Assembly (NCBI RefSeq): GCF_013403985.1
Contig: NZ_JABFDF010000005.1
Span: 1 to 64,000, forward strand
Direction of reading: 5' to 3'
DNA: 64,000 nucleotides
Source of the DNA: Winogradskyella ludwigii
GTDB lineage: Bacteria > Bacteroidota > Bacteroidia > Flavobacteriales > Flavobacteriaceae
The position numbers and the translations under genes were made by a program. Shown here one piece after another: positions 9,597-18,253 of the stretch; within the stretch, counting starts at the first letter, position 1, and the number at the start of each line of letters is the position of its first letter. The notes under the pieces were generated by a model, which saw nothing but the letters and a program-made list of their open reading frames with translations, was not told the DNA's origin and ran no database searches.

Positions 9597-12500
9597 TTAT
9601 TGTTTAATTACTCGTATCGTTTGCGTCACACTTTCAATAGTAACCTTAACAAAATAAGCACCAGTACTTAAGCCAGACATATCTAACTCACTAGCAATAC
9701 TATTAGGCGCTGTATTTAACACCCTTTGCCCTAACATATTGTACACTATTATATTTTCAATACTTTTTTGAGCATTAAATGACAACGTGTTTTTAACTGG
9801 ATTAGGATAGTAAGTAAATGCCGCTTCGTTAATTACATCTTCAACACCTAAAACAGCGCATGACACTGTTGCTTCCCAACCCGTTAAATTGGTATAAGGA
9901 CTAGACCTAAACTCGATAGTTAAGGCTCCTGATGCATCTGTAGATGTAAAAGAATCACCGATATGAAGTTCACTATCGGCTACGATTGTATTATCTCCAT
10001 TGCTACTGTCTTGGCCACACAATGTTTGTGCTAAAACAGGATATGTATTATCTGGCCCATTATAAATAGTTAAGTAGTCATAACAACCATCTTGTTCACC
10101 TGTACCAAAAGTATCAACCTCTATATCAACATATGTAAATGTAATAGTTACGGCTTCTCCAGCTGAATCTGGAAGAATAGTCGAAGACGAAAATTCAGAT
10201 TCCGAATAACCTCCATGACTTCCTCCTCCATCAACAAAAATACCTTCACAAGCTGGTGGAACAATTGCTGTTGCAAACACAAATGGACCTGTCCATGTAG
10301 AAACTCCTTCTGCACCACAATCGGCCTGCACATAAACTTCGTAATGGTTATCAGCTGTTAAACCTATAAGTGTATACGGATTTGTAACTCCTGTTACTGT
10401 TGCTACTCCTGTAGCTGTTTCACCTGCTGTTAGATTAACAACTTCAATATTCCAAGTAGTACCATTACCATTAGCTGTCCACGCGACGTCTGCTGTAGTT
10501 AATGTAATATTAGATACAGATAAATCTGTAGGAGCCATACAAGCAGGCGCCTCTCCAAAAGTAACATCATCAATAGCAATATCATCGTCAACATCACCAG
10601 GGGCAATAACTTCAGAATATGTAAAACGCGCTTGTGCTGGTCCGGTAAACGTTAAACCACTAATGTCTAAAGTCTTCAATTCCCAACCTACTGTATTTGT
10701 ATTATAAGTTGCCATTAGATTCCAAGCTGCACCATCCCAAACTTCCACATCTAGTTGTGCATTTTCTGAATCTTCAGAATTACTTATTTCATAAAAACTT
10801 AATGCTGGTGTTGTTAATGTACTAACATCTACAAAAGGACTCACCAAATATCTAGGACCATGATCCTGAGAAGCATCTGCTGCGGCATAGAAACCTCCTG
10901 TCGCTGTACTTCCTATTATGACACCATGATCACCAACATGACTTAATCCTGAATCTTGAAAAATCCAATCTTCCTCACCTGAATCACTATACATTCTCCA
11001 ACAATCTGGTATGGCACCACCATTATCAAAACCTTCTGTATATGGTGCTGTCAGAGCTTCACAATCCGTTATAATAGACACTGGTCCTATCCAAGACGAA
11101 TTTCCATCTGTGGCACCACAATTTGATTGGATATAAAATTCATAAACGGTATTAGATAATAAACCTGTTACTGTATAAGGATTAGTAACTCCAGTTAGTG
11201 TTGCTGTACCTGTTACAGTTTCTCCCGCAGTTAAATTTACAATTTCAATATTCCAAGCAGTAGCACTACCAGTTTCTGTCCATGCCAAATCTGCTGTTGT
11301 AGCAGTAACATTTGCAACTAATAAATCTGCAGGAAAGATACAAGGTATAGGGTTATCAAAAATTACATCATCAATCGCGATATCATCATCACTACCTCCG
11401 TTAGGTTCAGAAAAGGTAAAGCGAGCTTGTGCTGGCCCTGTATATGTTAATGTACTTATATCTATTATTTTTAACTCCCAACCATCTGTATTGGTATCAA
11501 ATGTAGCCATAAGATTCCAGGCAACACCATCCCAAATTTCTACATCCAATTGAGCGTTACTTGAATCTTCTGCATTACTTATTTCATAAAAACGTAATTC
11601 AGGTGTCGCTAATGTACTTACATCTACAAAAGGACTCAATAAATATCTTGGACCATGAGTACTCGATGCATCACAAACAGCGTAATAGCCATCTGATAAT
11701 GTACTGCCTGAGAGGTCTCCACCATCTCCTACATGACTTGGACCAGAATCTCTAAAAAACCAATCTTCTTCTCCTGAATCACTATACATTGTCCAACAAG
11801 CTGGAATATCACCTGCATTTTCAAAATTTTGTGTATAAGGTGCTGTAAAAGTATCACAAACCGTCGTAAATGACATTGGACCTACCCAAATAGAAGAACC
11901 ATCAACCACACCACAATCTGCTTGCACATAAAATTCATATTGGGTACCTGACATTAAACTAGTTGCCGTATAAGGGTTAGTAACGTCACTAATTGTGGAA
12001 ACTCCAGTTATAGTTCCACCTGCAGTAATATCTACAATTTCTATATTCCAAGCTGTAGCAGTACCATTCTCTGTCCAAGCTAAATCTACTGTTGTAGTAG
12101 AAATATTATCTACTGTTAACTCTGTAGGCTCCATACAAGCAGGAAATGTGTCATTCACAAAATTATCTACATACAATTCCCAATTATCACTTGACGTTGA
12201 TTTAATAGCAACATAAACTGATTGGCCATTATAAGATGACAGGTCTAAAGTAACCTTAGTCCATTCATCAGAAGCTTCGCTATCTGGTTGTAGAATTACA
12301 GTAAAACCAGCTGCAGTAGCTGTGGTTGTGGATAATACCACCTCATAAGGATCTAAAAACAAACCACTTCTTGATTTTACATAAAATGTCAATCTATCGT
12401 TTAAATCAGAAGTCACTGAAATTTGAGGGGTAATTAAGTAATCATCGTTAGAATCAGGAAACCCAGATCCAATCTTTGCAACTGAAGAACCATCTTGTGC

Positions 12501-12662
12501 TCCATTTTCTGGTGCACCTTCCCACACCCACGATGTTGTACTAGCAAGATCTAAAACAGTCCATGTCGCTGGTATTTCGGTTTCAAAGCTCTCTGTGAAT
12601 TGCGCATTTGATTGCCAACAAAAAGCAATCATTAGAATAAATAGAAAAGTAATTTTTTTCAT
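9597..12662 (-). CDS. Secreted multidomain protein: three anchor-J domains, three fibronectin III, CUB-like, type A T9SS tail
   Basis: This 1021-residue protein has a signal peptide (1-20, ending SNAQ), an anchor-J/MAM-like domain (about 21-170), fibronectin III (about 175-268), anchor-J (about 272-438), fibronectin III (about 440-535), anchor-J (about 540-705), fibronectin III (about 707-800), a CUB-like domain (about 804-940) and a type A C-terminal sorting domain (about 948-1021). The sorting domain contains YPNPVKNTLSF, IIVYNMLGQRVL and the end GAYFVKVTI...IRVIKQ. Type A domains are removed on T9SS export and usually replaced by a lipid anchor. The fibronectin plus anchor-J unit is duplicated (see repeat). 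No catalytic domain was recognised, so adhesion or matrix binding is an inference. It has its own terminator. Confidence 0.9.
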   Translation of the reverse strand: MKKITFLFILMIAFCWQSNAQFTESFETEIPATWTVLDLASTTSWVWEGAPENGAQDGSSVAKIGSGFPDSNDDYLITPQISVTSDLNDRLTFYVKSRSGLFLDPYEVVLSTTTATAAGFTVILQPDSEASDEWTKVTLDLSSYNGQSVYVAIKSTSSDNWELYVDNFVNDTFPACMEPTELTVDNISTTTVDLAWTENGTATAWNIEIVDITAGGTITGVSTISDVTNPYTATSLMSGTQYEFYVQADCGVVDGSSIWVGPMSFTTVCDTFTAPYTQNFENAGDIPACWTMYSDSGEEDWFFRDSGPSHVGDGGDLSGSTLSDGYYAVCDASSTHGPRYLLSPFVDVSTLATPELRFYEISNAEDSSNAQLDVEIWDGVAWNLMATFDTNTDGWELKIIDISTLTYTGPAQARFTFSEPNGGSDDDIAIDDVIFDNPIPCIFPADLLVANVTATTADLAWTETGSATAWNIEIVNLTAGETVTGTATLTGVTNPYTVTGLLSNTVYEFYIQSNCGATDGNSSWIGPVSIITDCEALTAPYTEGFDNGGAIPDCWRMYSDSGEEDWIFQDSGLSHVGDHGVIIGSTATGGFYAAADASQDHGPRYLVSPFVDVSTLTTPALSFYEISNSEDSENAQLDVEVWDGAAWNLMATYNTNTVGWELKTLDISGLTFTGPAQARFTYSEVIAPGDVDDDIAIDDVTFGEAPACMAPTDLSVSNITLTTADVAWTANGNGTTWNIEVVNLTAGETATGVATVTGVTNPYTLIGLTADNHYEVYVQADCGAEGVSTWTGPFVFATAIVPPACEGIFVDGGGSHGGYSESEFSSSTILPDSAGEAVTITFTYVDIEVDTFGTGEQDGCYDYLTIYNGPDNTYPVLAQTLCGQDSSNGDNTIVADSELHIGDSFTSTDASGALTIEFRSSPYTNLTGWEATVSCAVLGVEDVINEAAFTYYPNPVKNTLSFNAQKSIENIIVYNMLGQRVLNTAPNSIASELDMSGLSTGAYFVKVTIESVTQTIRVIKQ
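10545..12140 (-). repeat. Two tandem copies of a ~800-base fibronectin III + anchor-J coding unit
   Basis: Within the 9597-12662 gene, approximately 11345-12140 and 10545-11345 encode the same pair of domains. Shared phrases include SDSGEEDW, SHVGD, SPFVDVSTL, SNAQLDVE/ENAQLDVE, GPAQARFT and DDIAIDDV. A third fibronectin domain without an anchor-J partner follows. Boundaries are approximate and were set by matching the C-x-x-P-x-D/E-L start of each fibronectin unit. Confidence 0.8.
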
Positions 12663-13271
12663 AAAGTCAAGATTAAATAGTTAGTGTTTTTTTATAGTTT
12701 AAAAACTAAATCTTCTTAAAGAGAATTAAATATTTTAAACTTATGAAGCTCAAGTTGAACATTATCTTCCTTATTTTTGAATTTTAAGGGTTATCAAAAG
12801 GTAATCACGTTAAAATAAACAAAAACACAACCGCATAAAAACTTAACAAACAACTAGTTAACGAAATAAATAAATTACAATAAAAAATACAGAGATATTA
12901 CTAAATAAATGAGAATTAAGTAAAACTATTGGGTTTTAGCTGAATTTATCTTAGAAAAAACAACATTATCCAAAGCGTCGACCACCAAAAAAATAATTAA
13001 GAGTAAAAAAAAATTAACATATAAACTACTCCAAGAAGAAAAATATTAGAGTTCAATATTACGCTTAAAAATGCATTAATTTCAGCAAAAACACACTCCA
13101 AAATCATGATTATCACAAAAAGATCCAAATAAATTTAAAAGCCTTAATTATATTATAAACTTTCATTATCATTAAAGGCTTTAAAGAACCTTTTAATAAT
13201 AAAAGAAAAATAATAACTCATTTTTTTGAGAAGAATTAGCACATCAAATTAACAAAAACCATAAAGCAATT
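12663..13271. other. 609-base AT-rich divergent intergenic region
   Basis: The region separates minus-strand surface-protein genes from the plus-strand LuxR-type regulator gene. No convincing gene or RNA was found. It holds a near-consensus minus-strand -7 box TACCTTTT (plus 12796-12803) that could serve the 9597-12662 gene, and an imperfect inverted repeat at about 13139-13182 (AAAGCCTT...AAGGCTTT, 8-bp arms, loop over 20 bases) roughly 90 bases upstream of the regulator ATG. The repeat may be an operator. No exact TAnnTTTG box was found for the regulator. Confidence 0.5.
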
Positions 13272-15023
13272 ATGTTTTTAAATGCCTTAAAAAAATCAAG
13301 TATACTCTTTTACATCCTTCTTTTTGTTAATACATGCTATGCTCAAGATAATGAACCCTTAATTAAAATTAATGACTTAGACAGTTTACACAATCAATTT
13401 TACGGACAAGCCTCTGAAGAAGCTTATTATATTCACAACAAACTTTTAAGACAATCAAAAAAACTTTCTTACGACCAAGGCATACTTTCTGCCTATAAAG
13501 GATTAATGTGGTATCATGGTGTAAATTCAAACCCAAATATTGATAGTGTTTTACATTATGCCGATCTTTTTGAAACAAAAATTGCAACAAAAAGTATCAA
13601 AGAAGATACCTTACTAATTAAAGCATTAAAACTTCCTCAATATTACTTAAATAAAGGGCAGATATTAGCCAATGGATTTGGATTACCAGAACAAGGCTTA
13701 GAAAGTTACTTTAAGGTTTATCCATTCATTTCAGAGGGCGACACTAAACTATTTATAGGCTACAACATTTCAATCGCTGAAATTTATTACCATAAATTCC
13801 AATACGATAAAGCACTCGAAGTACTCACGCCACTATTAAAAGACACTGTTAATATAGGATCTTTTACAAAAAAGTTATTATTAAAAAATATTTCAGCAAA
13901 TTATGTCCATAAGGAAATGCCCGAAAAAAGTTATCCTTTACATAAAGAACTATTAAAAATAGCCAAAAAAGATAATGACATTCCAGAAATCTGGTGGACT
14001 ACAAACAGGTTAGCAAATGATTATTATAAATTAGGAGATATCCAAAAAGCCATTGACTCTGCCGTAGTTGTGAGAAAATATTGCCTAGAAAACAAAGACT
14101 ATCGGCTTCTTTTTAATAACACGGCTTATTTAAGCACATTTTATCATGCTGCTGGAGATCTTAATAAAGCAATTGCTTATAGAGAAGAAGCCATTAAACT
14201 ATCTTCTGGCCCTGAATCTAAGAAAGATTCTTATGACAGACTAGCAGAGTATTATACAGAAAAAAAGCACTACTCAAAAGCTATAGAAACATATCAAAAA
14301 AAAGATGCGCTAGTAGATAGTTTAAGATCTAATGAAAAAAAAGCCCTTTCTAGTTATATAGACTCTAATATAAAACTTCTAAAAGAGAAACAAAAAAGTC
14401 AACAAATAAGTTTTGACATTGAGTTATTAGAAATAGAAAACAAAAAGCAAAAACTCTATTATTTAAGTATTAGCACCATACTTGTAAGTATCATTTTAAT
14501 ATTAGGTAGCATTCTTTTATTTAGAAAATATAAAAAAGGAGAAAAAATTATAGAAGTTCTAAAGAGTAATGAGAAAAAATTACTCGAAGAAAAAATTATA
14601 CTTCGTGAAAACGAACTAGAAGCTTCTGCTATAGCATTATCGCAACGGATAGAAACACTAACATTAATTAAGAACGAACTAAACGAAATAAAAAAACCAA
14701 TAATACCAAAGTTGGAAGCTGCCAAACAAAAAGTAAATGATCTTATCAAATCTGCTTCAGACGTATCCATTATTACAAAAAGAATAGAATCAGAATACCC
14801 AACCATGTCGGCTAAATTATTAAACAAATATCCCAATCTATCAGATACACAAATTCGCTATTGTTTATTAACTAAAATGAATTTGTCTATAAAAGAAACT
14901 GCTACAATCTTAAATGTAACACCAGATACTGTAAAAGTCGCTAGAAGTAGATTGAAAAAGAAATTAGGAATACCAGCAGAAATATCCATTAAAATGTTTT
15001 TAGATCAATTATCGGCCGAGTAA
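13272..15023 (+). CDS. Membrane-anchored TPR sensor with C-terminal LuxR-type helix-turn-helix
   Basis: This 583-residue protein has a signal peptide or first membrane segment (about 8-24, ending CYAQ), a run of TPR-like helical repeats (about 30-370), a coiled coil around 340-390, one membrane segment (about 395-418, YLSISTILVSIILILGSIL), a second charged coiled coil, and a C-terminal LuxR/GerE-like helix-turn-helix (about 520-578, with LSDTQIRYCLL, SIKETATIL and TPDTVKVARSRLKKKLGI). The layout puts the TPR part in the periplasm and the DNA-binding part in the cytoplasm. This is a familiar Bacteroidota regulator architecture with no phosphoacceptor. It is divergent from the T9SS surface-protein genes, so it may regulate them; that is inference from position. 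Targets and ligand are unknown. Confidence 0.85.
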   Translation: MFLNALKKSSILFYILLFVNTCYAQDNEPLIKINDLDSLHNQFYGQASEEAYYIHNKLLRQSKKLSYDQGILSAYKGLMWYHGVNSNPNIDSVLHYADLFETKIATKSIKEDTLLIKALKLPQYYLNKGQILANGFGLPEQGLESYFKVYPFISEGDTKLFIGYNISIAEIYYHKFQYDKALEVLTPLLKDTVNIGSFTKKLLLKNISANYVHKEMPEKSYPLHKELLKIAKKDNDIPEIWWTTNRLANDYYKLGDIQKAIDSAVVVRKYCLENKDYRLLFNNTAYLSTFYHAAGDLNKAIAYREEAIKLSSGPESKKDSYDRLAEYYTEKKHYSKAIETYQKKDALVDSLRSNEKKALSSYIDSNIKLLKEKQKSQQISFDIELLEIENKKQKLYYLSISTILVSIILILGSILLFRKYKKGEKIIEVLKSNEKKLLEEKIILRENELEASAIALSQRIETLTLIKNELNEIKKPIIPKLEAAKQKVNDLIKSASDVSIITKRIESEYPTMSAKLLNKYPNLSDTQIRYCLLTKMNLSIKETATILNVTPDTVKVARSRLKKKLGIPAEISIKMFLDQLSAE

Positions 15024-15131
15024 TTTATGTTTATACAGCACTTATGAATATATAAATGATGTAAGATAAAAAATCAATTACAGTAGATTAAAACTTAGTT
15101 AAAAGTCTGAATATTTAAGCATCATATTCCC

Positions 15132-15139
15132 TATTTTTG
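15132..15139 (+). promoter_or_regulatory. -7 box TATTTTTG for the NifU-family gene
   Basis: An exact TAnnTTTG match ends 12 bases before the ATG at 15152, giving a very short leader. The upstream TTG at 15137 that could start a longer frame lies inside this box, which supports the ATG as the true start. No good -33 TTG was seen. Confidence 0.55.
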
Positions 15140-15151
15140 CAAATAAAAAAG

Positions 15152-16054
15152 ATGGCACAGACCAAAATTTCCATAGTAAATACTTCTAACGATACCATAA
15201 AGAAGTTTGAAGCAGACCGATTTTTAACTAATCATAACAGCTTTGAATTTAACAACATAGACGACGCTAAACATTCGCCATTAGCCCAACAACTCTTCTA
15301 CCTTCCATTTGTAAAAAAAGTATATATATCCTCAAACTTCATCGCTATTGAGCGTTATAACATTGTTGAATGGAAAGATGTCGAAAACGAAGTTGCACTT
15401 CAGATTGAAGATTACTTGTCTAACGACGGAGTTGTAGTAAGCGAAGATGCCAGTAAGCCTAAGGCTGCAGTTACTGTTTATGCAGAAAGTACCCCAAACC
15501 CTGCAGTACTAAAATTTGTATGTAATAAAGTATTAGTGCCAAACTTATATGAATTTACATCTATAGAAGATGCTAAACCGTCTCCTCTTGCCACAGCATT
15601 ATTCCAATTTCCATTTATAAAAAATGTATACATGGAAAAGAATTTTATTTCCCTCACAAAGTTTGATATTGTAGAATGGGAAGATATTACCCTTCAATTA
15701 AGAGAATTTTTAAAATCTTATGTCGAAGATGGAAAAACGATTCTAAATGATGACGCTCCAAAAAAACTTCAGAAAACAGAAGAAGCCATAGAGCAAAAGT
15801 TTGAAGCTTTAGATGATACATCTAAGAATATTATAAATATATTGGAGGAATACATAAAGCCAGCTGTTGAAAGTGATGGAGGGAATATTGAATTTATATC
15901 TTACGATGAAGCAACTAAAAAAGTTGAAGTGTTATTACAAGGAGCTTGCAGTGGTTGTCCGTCATCAACTTTCACCCTTAAAAACGGTATTGAAACTATG
16001 TTAAAAGATATGCTGAATGACGATTCGATTAGTGTAAATGCTATAAATGGTTAA
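15152..16054 (+). CDS. NifU-family Fe-S carrier with two Nfu N-domains
   Basis: This 300-residue cytoplasmic protein has two Nfu N-terminal domains in tandem (about 4-95 and 105-200, sharing the pattern F-x-x-I-x-D-A-K-x-S-P-L-A) and a C-terminal NifU domain (about 220-295). The NifU domain has CSGC (C266 and C269), the pair that holds a transferable Fe-S cluster between two subunits. Nfu proteins deliver 4Fe-4S clusters to target enzymes; this genome needs them for ActB and QueG, both encoded in this window. The first N-domain has diverged from the second (no STPNP motif). Start ATG 15152 was preferred over TTG 15137 because of the overlapping promoter box. Transcribed alone as far as can be seen. 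Confidence 0.9.
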   Translation: MAQTKISIVNTSNDTIKKFEADRFLTNHNSFEFNNIDDAKHSPLAQQLFYLPFVKKVYISSNFIAIERYNIVEWKDVENEVALQIEDYLSNDGVVVSEDASKPKAAVTVYAESTPNPAVLKFVCNKVLVPNLYEFTSIEDAKPSPLATALFQFPFIKNVYMEKNFISLTKFDIVEWEDITLQLREFLKSYVEDGKTILNDDAPKKLQKTEEAIEQKFEALDDTSKNIINILEEYIKPAVESDGGNIEFISYDEATKKVEVLLQGACSGCPSSTFTLKNGIETMLKDMLNDDSISVNAING

Positions 16055-16131
16055 AATACATTAACTTTAAACGATGCCTATTTAAACTATACTAATGACT
16101 TTTCTTTCAGATCAAAACTAAAACCATAATT

Positions 16132-16824
16132 ATGAAAACATACTTAAAAAAAATTTGGGTTGCATTAATCTGTTTTGGTCTACATAGTAATATGGCCATT
16201 TCCCAAAATCAAGGTTTAGATTTAGCAGAAATAGATTTAAATATAAAAAATATAAGCACAACCGTTTTAGCAGAAGGTTCACCTTACATTACAGAAGAGT
16301 TTCTATCCTTAAAATTAGAAGATCTTACTACCAAAATATATAGCGGAAGGTATAATGCATATAATGGTGAAATGGAAATAAAACTGAGTGATGATAAAAT
16401 CATTGCTTTAGATAATAATGCTGATTACACAATAACATTTATTGCAAGTAATAAAAAATACAAAACTTATACTTATAAAGATGCCGACTTAAATCTTCAA
16501 CGAGAGTTTTTAGTTGTTGTGAGCAAAGATTCAAGTTTTACACTCTTAAAAAAAGAACATATAAAGTTTCAAGATAAAGTGAAACCAAAATCGTCTTATG
16601 ACAAAGAAAAACCCGCTAAATTTATAAAAGCAAATGACACATATTATCTAAATTTTGAGAATAATACTAGGGTTTTATCTCTAAATAAAAAACAATTTCT
16701 AAGTTCTTTCCCAAAGACTGAGGTTCAACTAAAATCATACATTAAAAAAAATAAGCTAAGCCTTAAAGATGAAAATGACCTCATAAAAATTGTCGCTTAT
16801 TTATCTTCTATTTCTAAACCATAA
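16132..16824 (+). CDS. Secreted protein of unknown function, paralogue A
   Basis: This 230-residue protein has a signal peptide (1-25, ending AISQ) and no recognised domain. It is clearly homologous to the next plus-strand gene (17109-17813): both have AKG/AEGSP-(Y/F)-I near residue 45-55, a RYNA-x-x-GEM segment, a YKTYxY segment, a YDK-x-KPA segment, and the closing pattern IK-x-NK-(L/I)-SLKDE-x-DLIKIV-x-YLS. No cysteines or catalytic motif stand out in the mature part. I recognise it only as a flavobacterial-type exported protein, with no known function. Location is probably periplasm or outer-membrane associated. No lipobox was seen. Confidence 0.75.
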   Translation: MKTYLKKIWVALICFGLHSNMAISQNQGLDLAEIDLNIKNISTTVLAEGSPYITEEFLSLKLEDLTTKIYSGRYNAYNGEMEIKLSDDKIIALDNNADYTITFIASNKKYKTYTYKDADLNLQREFLVVVSKDSSFTLLKKEHIKFQDKVKPKSSYDKEKPAKFIKANDTYYLNFENNTRVLSLNKKQFLSSFPKTEVQLKSYIKKNKLSLKDENDLIKIVAYLSSISKP

Positions 16825-16947
16825 AAGCATTTTATTACACTGATCCTATTTATATAGATATATTTACCTCATACTTAATTTAAAGATAACGCAAAGACTA
16901 TGGTAATGTTAAATCCGTGTTGAAATTTTATTACTAATTAGAATTTA

Positions 16948-17043
16948 TTAGTTTTGTATTCTAGGTTGTTCTTTTTCAATAAACTTAGTGATAAAAAGCA
17001 TTATAAATATTGATAAAACAACAGCAATATTAATTTGGTACAT
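16948..17043 (-). CDS. Possible 31-residue membrane mini-protein between the paralogues
   Basis: An ATG-to-TAA frame on the minus strand encodes a hydrophobic segment (about 5-20, INIAVVLSIFIMLFIT) followed by a charged, polar tail (KFIEKEQPRIQN). This is a typical small-membrane-protein layout. A near-consensus promoter, TAGG then TTTTG, lies just upstream. Against it, a 31-codon open frame in such AT-rich DNA is quite likely by chance and tends to look hydrophobic. No homologue is recognised. Confidence 0.3.
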   Translation of the reverse strand: MYQINIAVVLSIFIMLFITKFIEKEQPRIQN

Positions 17044-17108
17044 TGATTAATAAACCCAAAACCTATTATATTATTATCTGTAGTATAAATTAAATTTTAA
17101 AATAAATT

Positions 17109-17813
17109 ATGATACGTATTAAACATCTACTTCCTATAATCCTTATTAGCCTAAGTGCTTCTGAAATAAGTTATGCTCAATTTCAAAACACCAACGAAAC
17201 TACTTTACACAGTAGTTTAGATGGCGTAAATTTTGCTATTAAACAAAATGCTGATAAATCATTTTACGCTAAAGGTTCTCCTTTTATAAACGAAAATTTC
17301 GAAGTTGTTAAATTCAAAAAAATTAAAAACAAAACTTTCGTTGCTAGATATAATGCTAATTTGGGTGAAATGCAGATTCAAAGGGAAAATGACACCATTG
17401 CGCTATTCAATTCCGAAGATTATGAAATAACATTTACTCTAAGAAAAAAAGTATATAAAACCTACAACTACTCAAATAAGCAAGGTGATTTAAAACAAGG
17501 ATTTCTTGTTGTTTTAAAAGAGATTGATTCCATTTCACTTTTAAAAGAAGAATTAGTACAGTTCATAGAAAGCAAACCTGCATTAACTGGGTATGACAAA
17601 GCAAAACCAGCTGAATATAAAAGATTAAATGATGTCTATTATTATAAAACTGGTGATAAGGTTTTGTTACTACCATCTAAACGTAAAGATTTTCTTAAAT
17701 TATTCCCGGATAATTCAGAGAAAATAAAAGCATATATCAAGGAAAATAAAATAAGCCTAAAGGACGAAGACGATCTTATTAAAATTGTTGGTTATTTATC
17801 TACAATTAAATAG
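17109..17813 (+). CDS. Secreted protein of unknown function, paralogue B
   Basis: This 234-residue protein has a signal peptide (1-23, ending SYAQ) and is a paralogue of the gene at 16132-16824, with matching motifs in the same order and nearly the same length. It has no recognised domain. The two copies are separated by 284 bases, so they probably have separate promoters; a strong terminator follows this copy. A recent-to-old tandem duplication with divergence is the simplest explanation. Function unknown. Confidence 0.75.
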   Translation: MIRIKHLLPIILISLSASEISYAQFQNTNETTLHSSLDGVNFAIKQNADKSFYAKGSPFINENFEVVKFKKIKNKTFVARYNANLGEMQIQRENDTIALFNSEDYEITFTLRKKVYKTYNYSNKQGDLKQGFLVVLKEIDSISLLKEELVQFIESKPALTGYDKAKPAEYKRLNDVYYYKTGDKVLLLPSKRKDFLKLFPDNSEKIKAYIKENKISLKDEDDLIKIVGYLSTIK

Positions 17814-17862
17814 TGGTTACAATTCTTATACATTTATAAAATCTTATAAAGTGTTCTAAAAT

Positions 17863-17913
17863 AATCTTCGATTAGCTCAAGTATAAAATGGGTTGATCGA
17901 AGATTTTGTTTTT
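17863..17913 (+). terminator. Rho-independent terminator after paralogue B
   Basis: A perfect 10-bp stem (17863-17872 AATCTTCGAT with 17896-17905 ATCGAAGATT) and 23-base loop are followed by TTGTTTTT. It lies 50 bases past the stop codon of 17109-17813 and before the dodecin gene. Confidence 0.65.
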
Positions 17914-17987
17914 AATAAATATAGTAAAAGTGACTTTTTTAAACTTATAGTGTCTAAAAAATATAACCATTAACAATTTATAACACT

Positions 17988-18188
17988 ATGGCAGTATTAA
18001 AAGTAATTGAAGTATTATCTAACTCAGACATCAGTTGGGAAGACGCAACAAAGAAAGCAGTAAAAGAAGCTTCTAAATCCGTTAAAAACATACGTTCAGT
18101 GTATGTGCAAGATCAGAGTGCCATCGTTAACAACGATGCTGTAACAGAATTTAGAGTGGCTTTAAAATTAACGTTCGAAGTAAAATAA
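17988..18188 (+). CDS. Dodecin family flavin-binding protein
   Basis: This 66-residue protein matches the whole dodecin fold: beta strand (VLKVIEVLSNS), then SWEDATKKAVKEASKSV as the single helix, then two strands (FRVALKLTFEV). The conserved tryptophan (W17) before the helix stacks on flavin in this family. Dodecins form hollow dodecamers that store or buffer flavins in the cytoplasm. It lies between a terminator and the MscS gene, 65 bases upstream of the latter, and may be co-transcribed with it. Confidence 0.93.
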   Translation: MAVLKVIEVLSNSDISWEDATKKAVKEASKSVKNIRSVYVQDQSAIVNNDAVTEFRVALKLTFEVK

Positions 18189-18253
18189 TAAACTAAAACT
18201 CAACATTTAAAACGTTGAATTTTTCTAACTAAACTAAAACTAATAAAATTAAC

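Noticed and set aside
9597-12662. Protease of the gingipain type, because of anchor-J (cleaved adhesin-like) domains
   Set aside because: No catalytic domain is present; the whole length is covered by binding-type folds and a sorting domain.
12720-12776. 18-codon minus-strand frame before the fibronectin/anchor-J gene, as a leader peptide
   Set aside because: Short frames are frequent in such AT-rich DNA; no attenuator-like hairpins or codon bias were seen.
12772-12779. Plus-strand TATTTTTG in the 609-base spacer
   Set aside because: It fits TAnnTTTG but lies 490 bases before the regulator ATG, has no -33 TTG at the right spacing and no recognisable RNA downstream.
14459-14836. 125-codon minus-strand frame inside the LuxR-type gene
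   Set aside because: Antisense to the membrane helix and coiled coil; its phenylalanine and serine richness mirrors lysine and glutamate codons of the real gene.
15137-15151. Longer NifU-family protein from TTG 15137
   Set aside because: This TTG is part of the -7 box TATTTTTG, so it would not be in the mRNA.
18200-18223. TCAAC...GTTGA hairpin with T-run between dodecin and MscS genes
   Set aside because: The stem is only 5 bp with an AT-rich loop; too weak to call a terminator.
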